DNA of 56,535 nucleotides from assembly GCF_001667115.1 (NCBI RefSeq), contig NZ_LZIJ01000011.1, forward strand, positions 1-56,535, in the 5' to 3' direction. The notes under the pieces were generated by a model. It saw nothing but the letters and a program-made list of their open reading frames with translations. It searched no databases and was not told the origin of the DNA. Numbering within the stretch: the stretch's first letter is position 1; each line of letters opens with the position of its first letter. Made by a program: the position numbers and the translations under genes. This document shows positions 1 to 8,313 of the stretch, in pieces. This DNA is from Mycobacterium sp. 852002-51163_SCH5372311 (lineage in GTDB: Bacteria; Actinomycetota; Actinomycetes; Mycobacteriales; Mycobacteriaceae).

Positions 1-74
1 GGCAGGTTTTCGTCGAGGAAGGCCGAGAACTCCGTCCGAAACGCTTCGACGTCGGGATCAAAAGTCAGCTGCAC
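1..74 (-). CDS. acyl-CoA dehydrogenase, N-terminal fragment (runs off the window)
   Basis: Only the first 24 or so codons lie in the window. A GTG start (complement of 72-74) opens a frame reading VQLTFDPDVEAFRTEFSAFL, which continues past base 1. This N-terminus closely matches that of the acyl-CoA dehydrogenase ending at 51172 (VQLTFDAEVEEVRAEFVAFL), so the two are probably paralogues. The start overlaps the 3' end of the upstream acyl-CoA dehydrogenase gene by 17 bases, indicating translational coupling. Inference: the two genes encode the two halves of a heteromeric acyl-CoA dehydrogenase, as in mycobacterial steroid side-chain FadE pairs. Confidence 0.75.
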   Translation of the reverse strand, partial: MQLTFDPDVEAFRTEFSAFLDENL

Positions 75-1056
75 GGTATTCCTCCGCGATCCGGGCCCGA
101 TGCTCCGCGGCGCCGCCGAGCATCAATTCCCCGGCCTTGGCTCGCTTGAGGGCGAACTGCAAATCGTTCTCCCACGTGAAACCCATTGCACCGTGCAGCT
201 GTAGGCCGTGCCGAAACACCAGCGACTGGCACTCCCCCGCGGCCGCTTTCGCCATTGCGGCGGCCAGCCGGCGGCGTGGATCGTCGGCCGCGATGGTCAG
301 CGCAGCGAAGTAGGCCAAAGCCCGAGCGCGCTCCACCGCGACGTGCATATCGGCGGCCTTGTGCTGCACCGCCTGGAAGGATCCGATCGGCACGCCGAAT
401 TGGTGACGGCTGCGGACGTGTTCGAGGACCAGATCGAGAATGCGTTGGCAGGCGCCGACCATCGTGATCGCCATCGCCGTCAGCGCAACATGATTCGCGC
501 GCTCACGATCGACGGTCACCCGGGCGCTGTCGGGCACCCGCACGTCGCCGAAGGACAGGTCGGCGACGTGCAACACCGGGTCGAACACCGCCGAGCGACG
601 AGCCGAAACCTGGTCGGCCCCGACGACGAACACACCGGCGTCGGTCACCACCGCCAATCGGTCGGCGCGGTCCCCGTCCAGGACATGGCGCGCGGTACCG
701 TACAACACCCAGCCGTCGGAGTCCCGGTGCGCCGACACCCCGCTGTAGACGGCGGTCCCCGACTCGTGCGGGTCGAACCGATCCGCCGCCAGCGGAGCGA
801 ACTGGCTCATGGTCGCCAGAAACGGGGTGGGATCGGTTGTGTGACCGAGCTCTTCGAACACGATCGCCAACTCCACCGCGCTGGCCGGATCGTTCAGCTC
901 GGTCCAGCCGAGGTCGACGTAAACCTTCCACAGCGGGCCGGGGTCGACACCGTCCTCGGCCACGCTGCGGACCAGCGAGGGCGGGCATTGCTTGGCGAGG
1001 ACGTCACGCACGGTCTGTTGCCAAAGTCGCTGGTCAGCATCGAACTCCAACAGCAT
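58..1056 (-). CDS. acyl-CoA dehydrogenase family protein
   Basis: A 332-residue flavoprotein of the acyl-CoA dehydrogenase fold, shorter than the usual 380-400 residues, as is typical of the partner subunit in two-gene actinobacterial ACADs. The C-terminal half carries the recognisable signatures: HQFGVPIGSFQAVQHKAADM (residues about 220-240), then LHGAMGFTWENDL near 290. AGGAGG lies 8 bases before the ATG at 1056. A perfect GAGAAT-N3-ATTCTC palindrome sits 32 bases upstream. The gene overlaps the next ACAD gene (1-74) by 17 bases. It should introduce a 2,3-double bond into a CoA thioester; the substrate is unknown. Confidence 0.88.
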   Translation of the reverse strand: MLLEFDADQRLWQQTVRDVLAKQCPPSLVRSVAEDGVDPGPLWKVYVDLGWTELNDPASAVELAIVFEELGHTTDPTPFLATMSQFAPLAADRFDPHESGTAVYSGVSAHRDSDGWVLYGTARHVLDGDRADRLAVVTDAGVFVVGADQVSARRSAVFDPVLHVADLSFGDVRVPDSARVTVDRERANHVALTAMAITMVGACQRILDLVLEHVRSRHQFGVPIGSFQAVQHKAADMHVAVERARALAYFAALTIAADDPRRRLAAAMAKAAAGECQSLVFRHGLQLHGAMGFTWENDLQFALKRAKAGELMLGGAAEHRARIAEEYRAADF

Positions 1057-1087
1057 GCCGGCCGCCTCCTGTCCTCACCACTCACGC

Positions 1088-1102
1088 GAGAATAACATTC
1101 TC
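1088..1102. promoter_or_regulatory. palindromic operator GAGAAT-AAC-ATTCTC
   Basis: Perfect 6-3-6 inverted repeat 32 bases upstream of the acyl-CoA dehydrogenase start at 1056. The same palindrome with other central triplets occurs at 45056, 52461 and 53292, each in front of catabolic genes. Probable repressor site; TetR control is inferred. Confidence 0.65.
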
Positions 1103-1132
1103 GGTTGCGGAAGTAATAATCTCGGAAAGCGG

Positions 1133-1483
1133 CTATGAGATAGGCGGCAAGGCGGCAAGCAAGTCGTCGGCCGGCTCGTCCCAATGGTCGAGGTTCAGCG
1201 CCTCCGCGAGTGGGCGCCGACGAACGCGCCCGTGTCGGCCTTTAGGCCACCCGACCACTACGTGGCCGACAATTATCCAATCCGCGGGGACGCCGACGGC
1301 GTCCCGCAGCAACTGCTCACCGCCGTAGGAAGCCCAGCTGGTAAGACACGCACCCAGACCTTGGGCGCGGGCCGCCAGCAGGAAGTTCTGCATCGCCGGA
1401 AAGATCGATCCGCCCAGCAGCAGTTCGGACGCCGTCGGAAAGTGCTTCTGCGCGAACAGGACTGACGTCATGGATCCGTCCCT
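1133..1483 (-). pseudogene. nitroreductase family protein, 5'-truncated by the insertion element
   Basis: This frame encodes the C-terminal half of a nitroreductase-fold flavoprotein: an ELLLGGSIFPAMQNFLLAAR segment, GLGACLTSWASYG, then GWPKGRHGRVRRRPLAEAL and DHW near the end. The frame continues upstream of the first ATG (1471) as FRDGS and then runs straight into the palindromic end of the IS element at about 1480. No N-terminal half (FMN phosphate-binding arginines) is found on the far side of the element. I conclude that insertion plus a deletion removed it. The family reduces nitro or quinone substrates with NAD(P)H; this copy is very unlikely to work. Confidence 0.75.
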
Positions 1484-1640
1484 GAAGGGGCGGGCTTGTG
1501 TTGCCTCCCTTGCGGTTTCGGATCTGCCGTTAGGCTTGCTGCTGCCGCCCTAGCTGGCTGTTAGGGTGGGCGCTGCGTGTGGGCGCGTGACTTCGCCCCA
1601 GCCCTCAACACCACGTTGCGCGATGACGATTGCTGCGTTG
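1480..1640 (-). ncRNA. possible omega RNA (reRNA) of TnpB
   Basis: Known TnpB systems make a guide RNA from the 3' end of tnpB through the right end of the element, with the guide taken from flanking DNA. Here the corresponding stretch covers the last part of tnpB, about 70 bases of non-coding DNA and the end palindrome. The guide segment would start just below base 1480, inside the nitroreductase sequence. This is a positional inference; no expression evidence is available. Confidence 0.35.
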
Positions 1641-2769
1641 TGGTCGGCGTGCCCAACGAAGCCACACCGGCCACACTCAAACTCTGCCTGGGAGCGGCGG
1701 TTGCGTTTGTCTACCCAACCGCATGCGCTGCACGTCTGCGACGTATAGGCGGGGTCGACCTGGATGAACGCTACGCCAGCAACTTGGGCCTTGTAGGCCA
1801 AGAATGCGCCGAGTTGGGCGAACGCCCATGAATGCAGCGTGGCCCGTTGGGGCTTGCGGAGCCGTACCCGTGAGCGGATCCCTGTCAGTCGTTCGACGGC
1901 GATTCCGCGCCCGGTGCGTTGGGCCTCGGCCACGATGCGTTTGGAAACCTGGTGATTGATGTCGGCGGCGTAGCGGGCCTCTTTGCGGCGCCGCTTCTTC
2001 AATAACCGCCTCGCCGAGCTGGTTTTCTTGGCCTGCAATCGTTTTCGTAGATTGAGTTGGCGTTTTCGGTAGCGGTTCAATCGGGCACCGGCGGCGCGCT
2101 GTCCGTCGCTGCTGGTGGCAATGTTGACGATGCCCAGATCCACGCCGAGGAACCCCTTTGCCGGCTCGGCTTGCGGGGCCTCGGGTGTCTGCACGGTGGC
2201 ATACAGGAACCATTTGTTGTCGCGGCAGATCAGGTCGGTTTCTCCGATCGGGCGGGTGCGCAACAGCGCCAGATCCCTTACCGCGGCGATGATACGGATA
2301 TTGCGTATCCGGCCGGTCACCGTCCAGATCGACCCCACCGCATCGCGGCCACCCACCACCTCGGGGATCTGCCAGGACAAGCACCGCGCATCAAAGGGCT
2401 GCGCGGCAGCGGCGCGGAACCTGATCGGTGTGGCCGTGATCGCTTGGCGCTTGGCTGACCGGGTGGGCCGTAGTTACCCGCCTCGAGATTGGCTTTGAGG
2501 GTGGCATACGCGTCGGCGACTTTGCCGATCACCCGGATCGCTGGCTGCGCCGAGAGTCCGAACCGATGCTTGAGCTCGAGATAGAAGCGCTTCTGCGTCT
2601 CGTACTTGCCGTGCACCCGCTGGACATGCATTGCCTCCGACAACCAGGACGCCGCCTCATTGCACGCGCACAAGGTGGCCTGAAGTCCGCCCGCCTGCTC
2701 GGCCGTCGGCAGCATCCGTACCTTGACCACCTGCTTCACACCGGCCACGCTAACGGTCAGCACCGACAT
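1550..2769 (-). pseudogene. tnpB: RNA-guided nuclease TnpB, frameshifted
   Basis: The N-terminal part (start at 2769, VVKVRMLPTAEQAGGLQATL) and the C-terminal part lie in different frames. The break is near 2420-2432: one frame reads SRPHRSGSAPLPRSP while the expected family text RAAAAQPFDARCLSWQ continues in another. The C-terminal part keeps the RuvC-like residues Asp (GVDLGIVNIAT), Glu (AVERLTGI) and Asp (HADHNAA), plus the four-cysteine zinc ribbon (CSACG and CGRCG). TnpB family proteins cut DNA guided by an omega RNA. A single-base change would restore the frame, so this looks like recent loss or a sequencing error. Confidence 0.8.
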
Positions 2770-2846
2770 CGCTCGGCGACGACGCGCGTCGTCGGTGCCG
2801 ACCGCTACCGTTTACCCTCGGGGTAAGCACCAAACCCGAACTAGAC

Positions 2847-3077
2847 GTGCGCCACGGGGCAGCGCTGTCGACGCCCATCCACCTTCTGCTGGCCTACGCA
2901 GCCAGCCTCACCCTGCCAGTGTTGGTTAACGGAATCGAAGGCATATTGTCTAGTCGGCTGTGCCAGCGGTGTTCTGCTCATGCCCGCAAATACATGTGGG
3001 GCAACCATTTCTGGTCACCGCCATACTTCGCCGTCTCCTACCGAGGCGCCCCACTGACCGTCAACCAATGCATCTAA
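2847..3077 (+). pseudogene. tnpA: remnant of IS200-type transposase TnpA (Y1, HUH family)
   Basis: The translated frame contains IHLLLAYAASLTLPVLVNGI, then SSRL and ARKYMWGNHFWSPPYFAVS, then GAPLTV. These follow the order and spacing of the C-terminal two thirds of IS200/IS605 TnpA proteins (HxH-LLLAYPP, VN-LKG-SSRLLR, WSPSYFA-SCGGAPL, then the catalytic tyrosine helix). The first histidine of the HUH pair is replaced (PIH), the tyrosine helix is cut short by a stop after NQCI, and the N-terminus is missing. It reads away from tnpB, as in IS605. Assigned by recalled family pattern, so moderate confidence. Confidence 0.5.
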
Positions 3078-3234
3078 CGCAGAACCGACCCGACTACACC
3101 GGATCGGCTTCCTCCCGGCCGCGAACGCCCGGCATCCGCCGAAGACGGCTATGCCGCCCGTACCATCATTTCCTCGCTAACGACCCCGCGGAGCGTCACT
3201 ATTGAAGCCAGCGCAACTTCAAAGGAGCAGACCG
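3078..3234. other. intergenic: end of IS remnant and leader of the next operon
   Basis: No convincing gene is seen. It should hold the left end of the IS605-like element and the promoter of the following operon. AGGAG at 3223-3227 is the ribosome binding site that sets the TTG start at 3235. Confidence 0.5.
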
Positions 3235-3615
3235 TTGGACCGTGAAACATACGACAAGGGAATCGAAATACGCTCCGTCGTACTCGGCGAGGCCTACGTC
3301 AACAAGGCGCTGGCCGATGCGGACGACTTCACCAAACCGCTGCAGGATCTGATCACCGAGTACTGCTGGGGAGCGGTCTGGGGCCGCCAAGAGCTGCCGC
3401 TCAAGACACGCAGCATGCTCAACTTGGCGATGATTCCGATCCTCAACCGGCCGAACGAATTGCGAACGCACATCAAGGCCGCGTTGACCAATGGCGTCAC
3501 CCGCGACGAGATTCGCGAGATATTTTTGCAAGTCGCCATTTACGCCGGCGTGCCCGCCGCGGTCGACAGCTTTCGCATTGCGCAACAGACTTTCGCCGAG
3601 CTGGACCAGGGCTAG
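3235..3615 (+). CDS. carboxymuconolactone decarboxylase (CMD) family protein
   Basis: A 126-residue all-helical protein. The pattern LPLKTRSMLNLAMIPILNRPNELRTHIKAALTNGVTRDEIREIFLQVAIYAGVPAA is that of 4-carboxymuconolactone decarboxylases (PcaC-like). It lacks the CxxC of AhpD peroxidases, so decarboxylase or lyase chemistry on a ring-fission product is more likely. The TTG start at 3235 is chosen because AGGAG stands 7 bases before it; an earlier in-frame TTG at 3202 has no such site. It is followed 8 bases later by a dehydrogenase gene and seems to open the operon. Confidence 0.85.
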   Translation: MDRETYDKGIEIRSVVLGEAYVNKALADADDFTKPLQDLITEYCWGAVWGRQELPLKTRSMLNLAMIPILNRPNELRTHIKAALTNGVTRDEIREIFLQVAIYAGVPAAVDSFRIAQQTFAELDQG

Positions 3616-3623
3616 CGCCGGCC

Positions 3624-4508
3624 ATGGACATCGGGTTTATCGGCCTGGGCCACATGGGCTTTCCCATCGCACGACGGCTCATCGAAAAGAACCACGACGT
3701 CGTCGCCTTCGACACGAGCGACAAGGCGCTGCAGCGCATCGTCGCCCTCGGGGCACAGGCCGCGTCTTCGTCTAGAGACGTCGCAGACCGCGTCGAAACG
3801 GTCATGGCCAGTTTGCCGTCGCCGGCCGCTTCGCTGGAGGTGGCAACCGGCACAACAGGAGTCATCGAGGGCTCACGGGTCAAGCGGTATGTCGACCTGT
3901 CGACCGTCGGCCGACAAACCGCGGCACGAATCCACGCCCTGCTGGCCGAACGGAACATCGTCGCGCTCGACAGCCCGGTCAGTGGCGGCGTGAGCGGAGC
4001 CGAGAAGGGCGCCCTGGCCGTGATGGTGTCCGGCCCGCGCGGCGAATTCGACGTCATACGAACCGTACTCGATGCGATCGGCCGGCCGTTCTACATCGGA
4101 GACAAGCCCGGCTCGGCGCAGACCATGAAGCTCGCCAACAACATGCTGGCGGCCAACGTCTTGGTCGCGACGGCAGAGGTCGTCGTCATGGGCGTCAAGG
4201 CCGGCCTGGATCCTGCCGTGATGATCGAGGTGCTCAACGCGGGTTCGGGCGCGACGAGCGCAAGCCGCGACAAGTTTCCCCGTGCGATCCTGCCCCGCAC
4301 TTTCGACTACGGCTTCGCCACCGGGTTGATGGTCAAGGACGTGCGACTCTATCTCGACGAAGCCAAGGCGCTCGGCGTGCCGGTCGAGATCGCCGAAACT
4401 ATATGCCGGCTCTGGGAGCACACGGCGCTCGATCAAGGCACCGATTCGGACTTCACGGCGGTGATCAAACCGTTGGAGAAAGCCGCCGGCGTCACGGTGG
4501 GCAAGTAG
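3624..4508 (+). CDS. NAD(P)-dependent beta-hydroxyacid dehydrogenase (3-hydroxyisobutyrate dehydrogenase-like)
   Basis: A 294-residue protein with an N-terminal Rossmann fold (MDIGFIGLGHMGFPIARRL, the GxGxxG dinucleotide site at residues 7-12). The substrate loop DSPVSGGVSGAEKGALAVM follows at about 119-137, then the helix with the likely catalytic lysine (KLANNML, about 171). The C-terminal helical domain ends in an LWEHTALDQGTDSDFTAVI-type segment. This is the complete length for the family, which oxidises beta-hydroxyacids such as 3-hydroxyisobutyrate or tartronate semialdehyde. It lies 8 bases after the CMD gene. A 5' remnant of a similar gene is found at 34619. Confidence 0.88.
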   Translation: MDIGFIGLGHMGFPIARRLIEKNHDVVAFDTSDKALQRIVALGAQAASSSRDVADRVETVMASLPSPAASLEVATGTTGVIEGSRVKRYVDLSTVGRQTAARIHALLAERNIVALDSPVSGGVSGAEKGALAVMVSGPRGEFDVIRTVLDAIGRPFYIGDKPGSAQTMKLANNMLAANVLVATAEVVVMGVKAGLDPAVMIEVLNAGSGATSASRDKFPRAILPRTFDYGFATGLMVKDVRLYLDEAKALGVPVEIAETICRLWEHTALDQGTDSDFTAVIKPLEKAAGVTVGK

Positions 4509-4554
4509 GCGCTCGTACTGTCGCACCAACCAAAGTGGCGCCGCCGGAAACTCG

Positions 4555-4569
4555 GAGAATGGTATTATA
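4555..4569. promoter_or_regulatory. degenerate copy of the GAGAAT palindrome
   Basis: GAGAAT-GGT-ATTATA: the left half matches the operator found elsewhere exactly and the right half matches 4 of 6 bases. It lies in the 236-base gap ahead of the amidohydrolase at 4745, which is unusually AT-rich for this window and probably holds a promoter. Weak on its own. Confidence 0.35.
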
Positions 4570-4744
4570 CCTATTGAAGAATCTCCCTTGCGAATACGGC
4601 TCAGATAACGGCTCTAGCAGCACCGATGATTAACCGAAATGCTTACCGGAAGTCCATTGATCGACGGCGGTCAAGAATGTTAGATTGGCTATCATCTGCC
4701 CCCGACGGGGCCGATTTGGCGACCGAAGCCGGAGGTTGGCTTTC

Positions 4745-5836
4745 GTGATCGAGCACGCTGACGGAACACGCACGCCGGTGATCGACGCAAGCGTGCATAT
4801 CTTCTTTCCATCCAACAAGGATCTGCGCTCGTTCTTACGCGAGCCTTTCAAGAGCCGAGGTTTCCCCGACTACGAGATGGACTGGTACGGGGCGCCCGGA
4901 GGAGAGTACGCGCCGAACACCACAGGACCCGACCGCCAGTATCCGGGTTCGGATCCGGAATTAGTTGCCAACGAGCTGTTTTCAAAGCGCGGGGTGGACG
5001 TGGCGGTCCTGCATCCCATGGGGCGCGGCATCATGCCGGACCGGCATCTGGGCAGCGCGCTGCACGCCGCACACAACGAGATGATGGTGGCGCGCTGGCT
5101 GGAGTCGGACGAGTTCGGTGATCGCTTCCGCGGCACCATCCGGGTAAATCCCGACGACATCGCGGGCGCACTGCGTGAGGTCGACAAGTGGCGTTCGCAC
5201 TCACGCGTCGTCCAGATCGGCATCCCGCTGCAGTCCCGCGAACTCTACGGCAAACCCCAGTACTGGCCACTTTGGGAGGCTGCTGCCGACGCGAACCTTC
5301 CGGTCGCCGTGCACATCGAGGTCGGCTCGGGCATCGCCTTTCCGCCGACGCCGTCGGGAAACACCCGCACATACGAGCAGTACGTCAGCTTCATGGCGCT
5401 GAACTACGTGTATCACCTGATGAACATGATCGCCGAGGGTGTGTTCGAGCGCTTTCCCACTTTGAAGTTCGTCTGGGCCGACGGCGCGGCGGATTTCGTG
5501 ACCCCGTTCATCTGGCGGATGGACACGTTCGGCCGGCCGCACCTCGAACAGACGCCGTGGGCACCGCGCATCCCCAGCGATTACCTGCCCGGCCATATCT
5601 ATTTCGTCCAGGGCAGCCTCGACGGTCCCGGCGACACCGAGTTCGCCGGCGAGTGGTTCGGCTTCACCGGGAAGGACGACATGGTGATGTTCGGATCCAG
5701 CTACCCGCACTGGCAGTGCGCTGATGTCAGCAAGCTGCCTACAGCGTTGTCCGCCGAGCAGCGCGAGAAGGTGTGCTGGCGCAATGCGGCGAATCTGTAC
5801 GGGATCGACATCTCGGCCGACTTGGCTAGAAGCTGA
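4745..5836 (+). CDS. amidohydrolase family protein (ACMSD-like TIM barrel)
   Basis: 363 residues from the GTG at 4745, which has GGAGG at 4731-4735; a longer frame from 4685 has no such site. The N-terminus VIDASVHIFF corresponds to the metal-binding D-x-H-x-H strand of amidohydrolase-2 proteins, but only one histidine is present. The barrel continues with VAVHIEVGSG (third-strand histidine), FPTLKFVWADG and the C-terminal VMFGSSYPHWQ (strand-8 region). Relatives of 2-amino-3-carboxymuconate-semialdehyde decarboxylase perform decarboxylation or hydrolysis in aromatic breakdown. It is 44 bases from a second family member, so the two may form a heteromer or act in sequence. Confidence 0.85.
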   Translation: MIEHADGTRTPVIDASVHIFFPSNKDLRSFLREPFKSRGFPDYEMDWYGAPGGEYAPNTTGPDRQYPGSDPELVANELFSKRGVDVAVLHPMGRGIMPDRHLGSALHAAHNEMMVARWLESDEFGDRFRGTIRVNPDDIAGALREVDKWRSHSRVVQIGIPLQSRELYGKPQYWPLWEAAADANLPVAVHIEVGSGIAFPPTPSGNTRTYEQYVSFMALNYVYHLMNMIAEGVFERFPTLKFVWADGAADFVTPFIWRMDTFGRPHLEQTPWAPRIPSDYLPGHIYFVQGSLDGPGDTEFAGEWFGFTGKDDMVMFGSSYPHWQCADVSKLPTALSAEQREKVCWRNAANLYGIDISADLARS

Positions 5837-5880
5837 CCCGGGGGCGGTCGCAGAATGGACAGAAAGCAAGGGAGATCACG

Positions 5881-7026
5881 ATGACCCTGACCCATACACA
5901 GGAACGGAAGCCCGCCGCCGAACGCATCGCCGTTCGATGCGTCGACTCGGATGTGCATCCAGTGCCCAAGCGCGGTGAGATTGTCCAGTACATCCCTGAG
6001 CCGTGGCGCAGCAAGTATTTCCTCGTTCGCAATGTGGGTGAGCAGATCTACTACGACGCCCCTGATTACGCGCACAGCTTCGCGATGCGCACGGATACCT
6101 TCCCGCGCGACGGCGAGTTTCCCGGTAGCGACCCGGACATGGCTTTCCGCCAGTTGATCATGGAAGCGGGTTCCGACATCGCGATCCTGGAACCGGGTGC
6201 CTACCCGGCTCGCCTACCCGAAGCGCAGCATGCGATGTCGTGCGCTTTGAACGACTGGCAGGCCAACCATTGGCTCGATAGCCACAACAACTGGCACGAG
6301 CGCTGGCGTGGTTCCATCTGCGCCGCCATCGAGGAGCCGGAAGAGACCGTCCGCGAAATCGAGCGCTGGGCGGGACACCCATACATGGCACAGATCCTGA
6401 TCAAGGCCGAGCCGCGGCCGTCATGGGGCAACCCGAAATACGACCCGATCTGGGCTGCGGCAACCAAGCACGACATCACCGTCAGCTGCCACCTGTCCCG
6501 CAGCCAGTACGACGAGCTGCCGACACCGCCGGTTGGCTTCCCCAGCTACAACCACGACTTCATGGTCACCTACTCGTTGCTGGCCGCCAATCAGGTGATG
6601 AGCTTGATTTTCGACGGTGTCTTCGACCGCTTCCCGACACTGCGCATCGTGTTCGTCGAGCACGCCTTCACCTGGATCCTGCCGCTGATGTGGCGCATGG
6701 ACAGAATCTACGAAGCGCGTAAGTCTTGGGTGGACATCAAGCGCAAGCCGTCGGAATACGTCAAAGACCACATCAAATTCACCACCCAGCCGCTCGACTA
6801 CCCGGAAGACAAGACCGAGCTGACCCGTGCGCTGGAATGGATGGAGTGCGACAAGATCCTGCTGTACTCGTCGGACTACCCGCACTGGACTTTCGACGAT
6901 CCGCGCTGGTTGGTGAAGCACCTTCCGAAGGGCGCCCGCGACGCGATCATGTACAAGAACGGCATCGCGACCTATCACCTCCCGGAGACCGTTCCGGTCC
7001 TCGAGGGTCAGACCCGGGTGCTCTGA
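5881..7026 (+). CDS. amidohydrolase family protein (ACMSD-like), second of a pair
   Basis: 381 residues starting at an ATG preceded by AAGGGAGA. The N-terminal metal strand reads VRCVDSDVHPVP, again with a single histidine. Later landmarks are ITVSCHLSRSQYDELPTPP, FPTLRIVFVEHAFTWILPLMWRMD and ILLYSSDYPHWTFDDP. The overall order matches the preceding gene, so they are paralogues with moderate divergence. The Rieske ferredoxin follows at a distance of one base. The substrate cannot be told from the sequence. Confidence 0.87.
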   Translation: MTLTHTQERKPAAERIAVRCVDSDVHPVPKRGEIVQYIPEPWRSKYFLVRNVGEQIYYDAPDYAHSFAMRTDTFPRDGEFPGSDPDMAFRQLIMEAGSDIAILEPGAYPARLPEAQHAMSCALNDWQANHWLDSHNNWHERWRGSICAAIEEPEETVREIERWAGHPYMAQILIKAEPRPSWGNPKYDPIWAAATKHDITVSCHLSRSQYDELPTPPVGFPSYNHDFMVTYSLLAANQVMSLIFDGVFDRFPTLRIVFVEHAFTWILPLMWRMDRIYEARKSWVDIKRKPSEYVKDHIKFTTQPLDYPEDKTELTRALEWMECDKILLYSSDYPHWTFDDPRWLVKHLPKGARDAIMYKNGIATYHLPETVPVLEGQTRVL

Positions 7027-7027
7027 A

Positions 7028-7429
7028 TTGACCGAAGAAGCGACCAGGCGGCCCCAGCCCCGCCTCGCTCAGGGCCGCGAACATGTAGTGGCGACAGTGG
7101 ACGAGATCCCGCCTGGCACTCACAAACTGGTGCCGATCGGACGGCACGGTGTGGGCGTCTACAACGTCAACGGCAGCTTCTATGCAATCGCGAACTACTG
7201 CCCACACCAGGGCGGCCCGCTGTGCTCGGGACGTCCCCGCGGCCGCACCATCGTGGACGAGACCGCCGCCGGTGACGCCGTCATGGTGCGAGACCTGGAG
7301 TACATCTACTGCCCTTGGCACCAATGGGGTTTCGAGTTGGCCACCGGTACCACGGCGGTCAAGCCGGAGTGGAGTATCCGGACCTATCCGGTACGTGTTG
7401 TCGGCAATGACGTTTTGGTGATGGCCTGA
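7028..7429 (+). CDS. Rieske [2Fe-2S] ferredoxin-type protein
   Basis: 133 residues with both halves of a Rieske cluster site: C58-P-H60 (NYCPHQGGPLC) and C95-PW-H98 (IYCPWHQWGFEL). There is no membrane segment, so it is a soluble electron carrier or small Rieske protein rather than a bc1 subunit. The TTG start at 7028 follows the amidohydrolase stop by one base, and the next gene begins 12 bases after its stop, so it is inside a tight operon. It may feed electrons to an oxygenase or support the neighbouring amidohydrolases. Confidence 0.88.
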   Translation: MTEEATRRPQPRLAQGREHVVATVDEIPPGTHKLVPIGRHGVGVYNVNGSFYAIANYCPHQGGPLCSGRPRGRTIVDETAAGDAVMVRDLEYIYCPWHQWGFELATGTTAVKPEWSIRTYPVRVVGNDVLVMA

Positions 7430-7441
7430 CAGGAGAATTGG

Positions 7442-8308
7442 GTGTCTTCTCTCGAGGTGAACGGCGGCAACGTTGTCTACGAAATCCTCGGTGACTCAGG
7501 CGAACTCATTGCCCTGACGCCAGGTGGCCGGTTCAGCAAGGAAATTCCGGGTCTGCGCCCGCTGGCCGAGGCGCTGGTCGACGGCGGCTATCGCGTGCTG
7601 CTGTGGGACCGGCCCAACTGCGGTGCGTCCGATGTCCAGTTCTACGGGCAAAGCGAGTCGCACATGCGCGCGGAAACTCTGCACAAGCTGGTGACGGGCC
7701 TGGGTTTCGAGCGCTGCATCCTGGCCGGGGGTTCCGGCGGCGCAAGGGATTCCATGCTGACGACGATGCTCTACCCCGAGATGGTCACCAAGCTGGTGGT
7801 GTGGAACATTGTCGGCGGCATCTACGGCACGTTCGTGCTGGGCTCCTTTTACATCGTGCCAAGCATTCTCGCGGCCCGCGGCACCGGGATGGACGGGGTG
7901 GTGAAGGTGTCGGAGTGGCGCGAGCGCATCGAGGAGAATCCCGCCAACAAACAGCGGTTCCTCGACTTCGACAAAGACGATTTCCTCAAGGTGATGCTGC
8001 GCTGGCTCAATGCGTTCGTCTCCAAGCCGGGGCAGACCATTCCCGGTGTCGACGACGAAATGTTCGACCGCATTACGGTTCCCACGCTGATCATCCGGGG
8101 CGGCGAGAACGACTGGGACCATCCCAAACGGACGTCGCTGGAAGTCAGCTGTCTGATCAAGGGGTCGAAGCTGATCGATCCGCCGTGGCCGGAGGATGCC
8201 TGGGAGCGTGCCTCCGAGGACCGTGCGGCCGGTAGGGTGAAGCACTTCAACATGTTTGACACCTGGGTGCTGGCGGCACCCCCGATTCTCGAATTTCTGG
8301 GCTCGTGA
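7442..8308 (+). CDS. alpha/beta hydrolase
   Basis: 288 residues from a GTG with AGGAGA at 7431-7436. The nucleophile elbow G-G-S-G-G (ILAGGSGGARDS) lies near residues 98-102. The oxyanion-side LTPGGRF, the strand VLLWDRPNCGASDV and the late VPTLIIRGGENDWDHP (acid region) and HFNMFD complete the fold. It is the last gene of the 3.2-8.3 kb run and converges with the gene at 8314. Members hydrolyse esters, lactones or C-C bonds of ring-cleavage products; which applies here is not visible. Confidence 0.87.
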   Translation: MSSLEVNGGNVVYEILGDSGELIALTPGGRFSKEIPGLRPLAEALVDGGYRVLLWDRPNCGASDVQFYGQSESHMRAETLHKLVTGLGFERCILAGGSGGARDSMLTTMLYPEMVTKLVVWNIVGGIYGTFVLGSFYIVPSILAARGTGMDGVVKVSEWRERIEENPANKQRFLDFDKDDFLKVMLRWLNAFVSKPGQTIPGVDDEMFDRITVPTLIIRGGENDWDHPKRTSLEVSCLIKGSKLIDPPWPEDAWERASEDRAAGRVKHFNMFDTWVLAAPPILEFLGS

Positions 8309-8313
8309 TGCGT

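Larger units (their letters stand above)
1480..3160. mobile_element. decayed IS605-like element (IS200/IS605 superfamily)
   Basis: Two transposon genes point outwards as in IS605: a tnpB on the minus strand (1550-2769) and a tnpA remnant on the plus strand (about 2847-3077). The right end is placed at about 1480 because the host nitroreductase frame stops being recognisable there and a small palindrome, CCCTGAAGGG (1480-1489), begins, typical of the subterminal hairpins that TnpA recognises. The left end is not well defined; it should lie after the tnpA remnant and before the CMD gene at 3235. Both genes are damaged, so the element appears immobile. Confidence 0.6.

Noticed and set aside
3202..3234. 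Earlier TTG start (3202) for the first CMD gene
   Set aside because: No ribosome binding site there, while AGGAG precedes the TTG at 3235 at good spacing.
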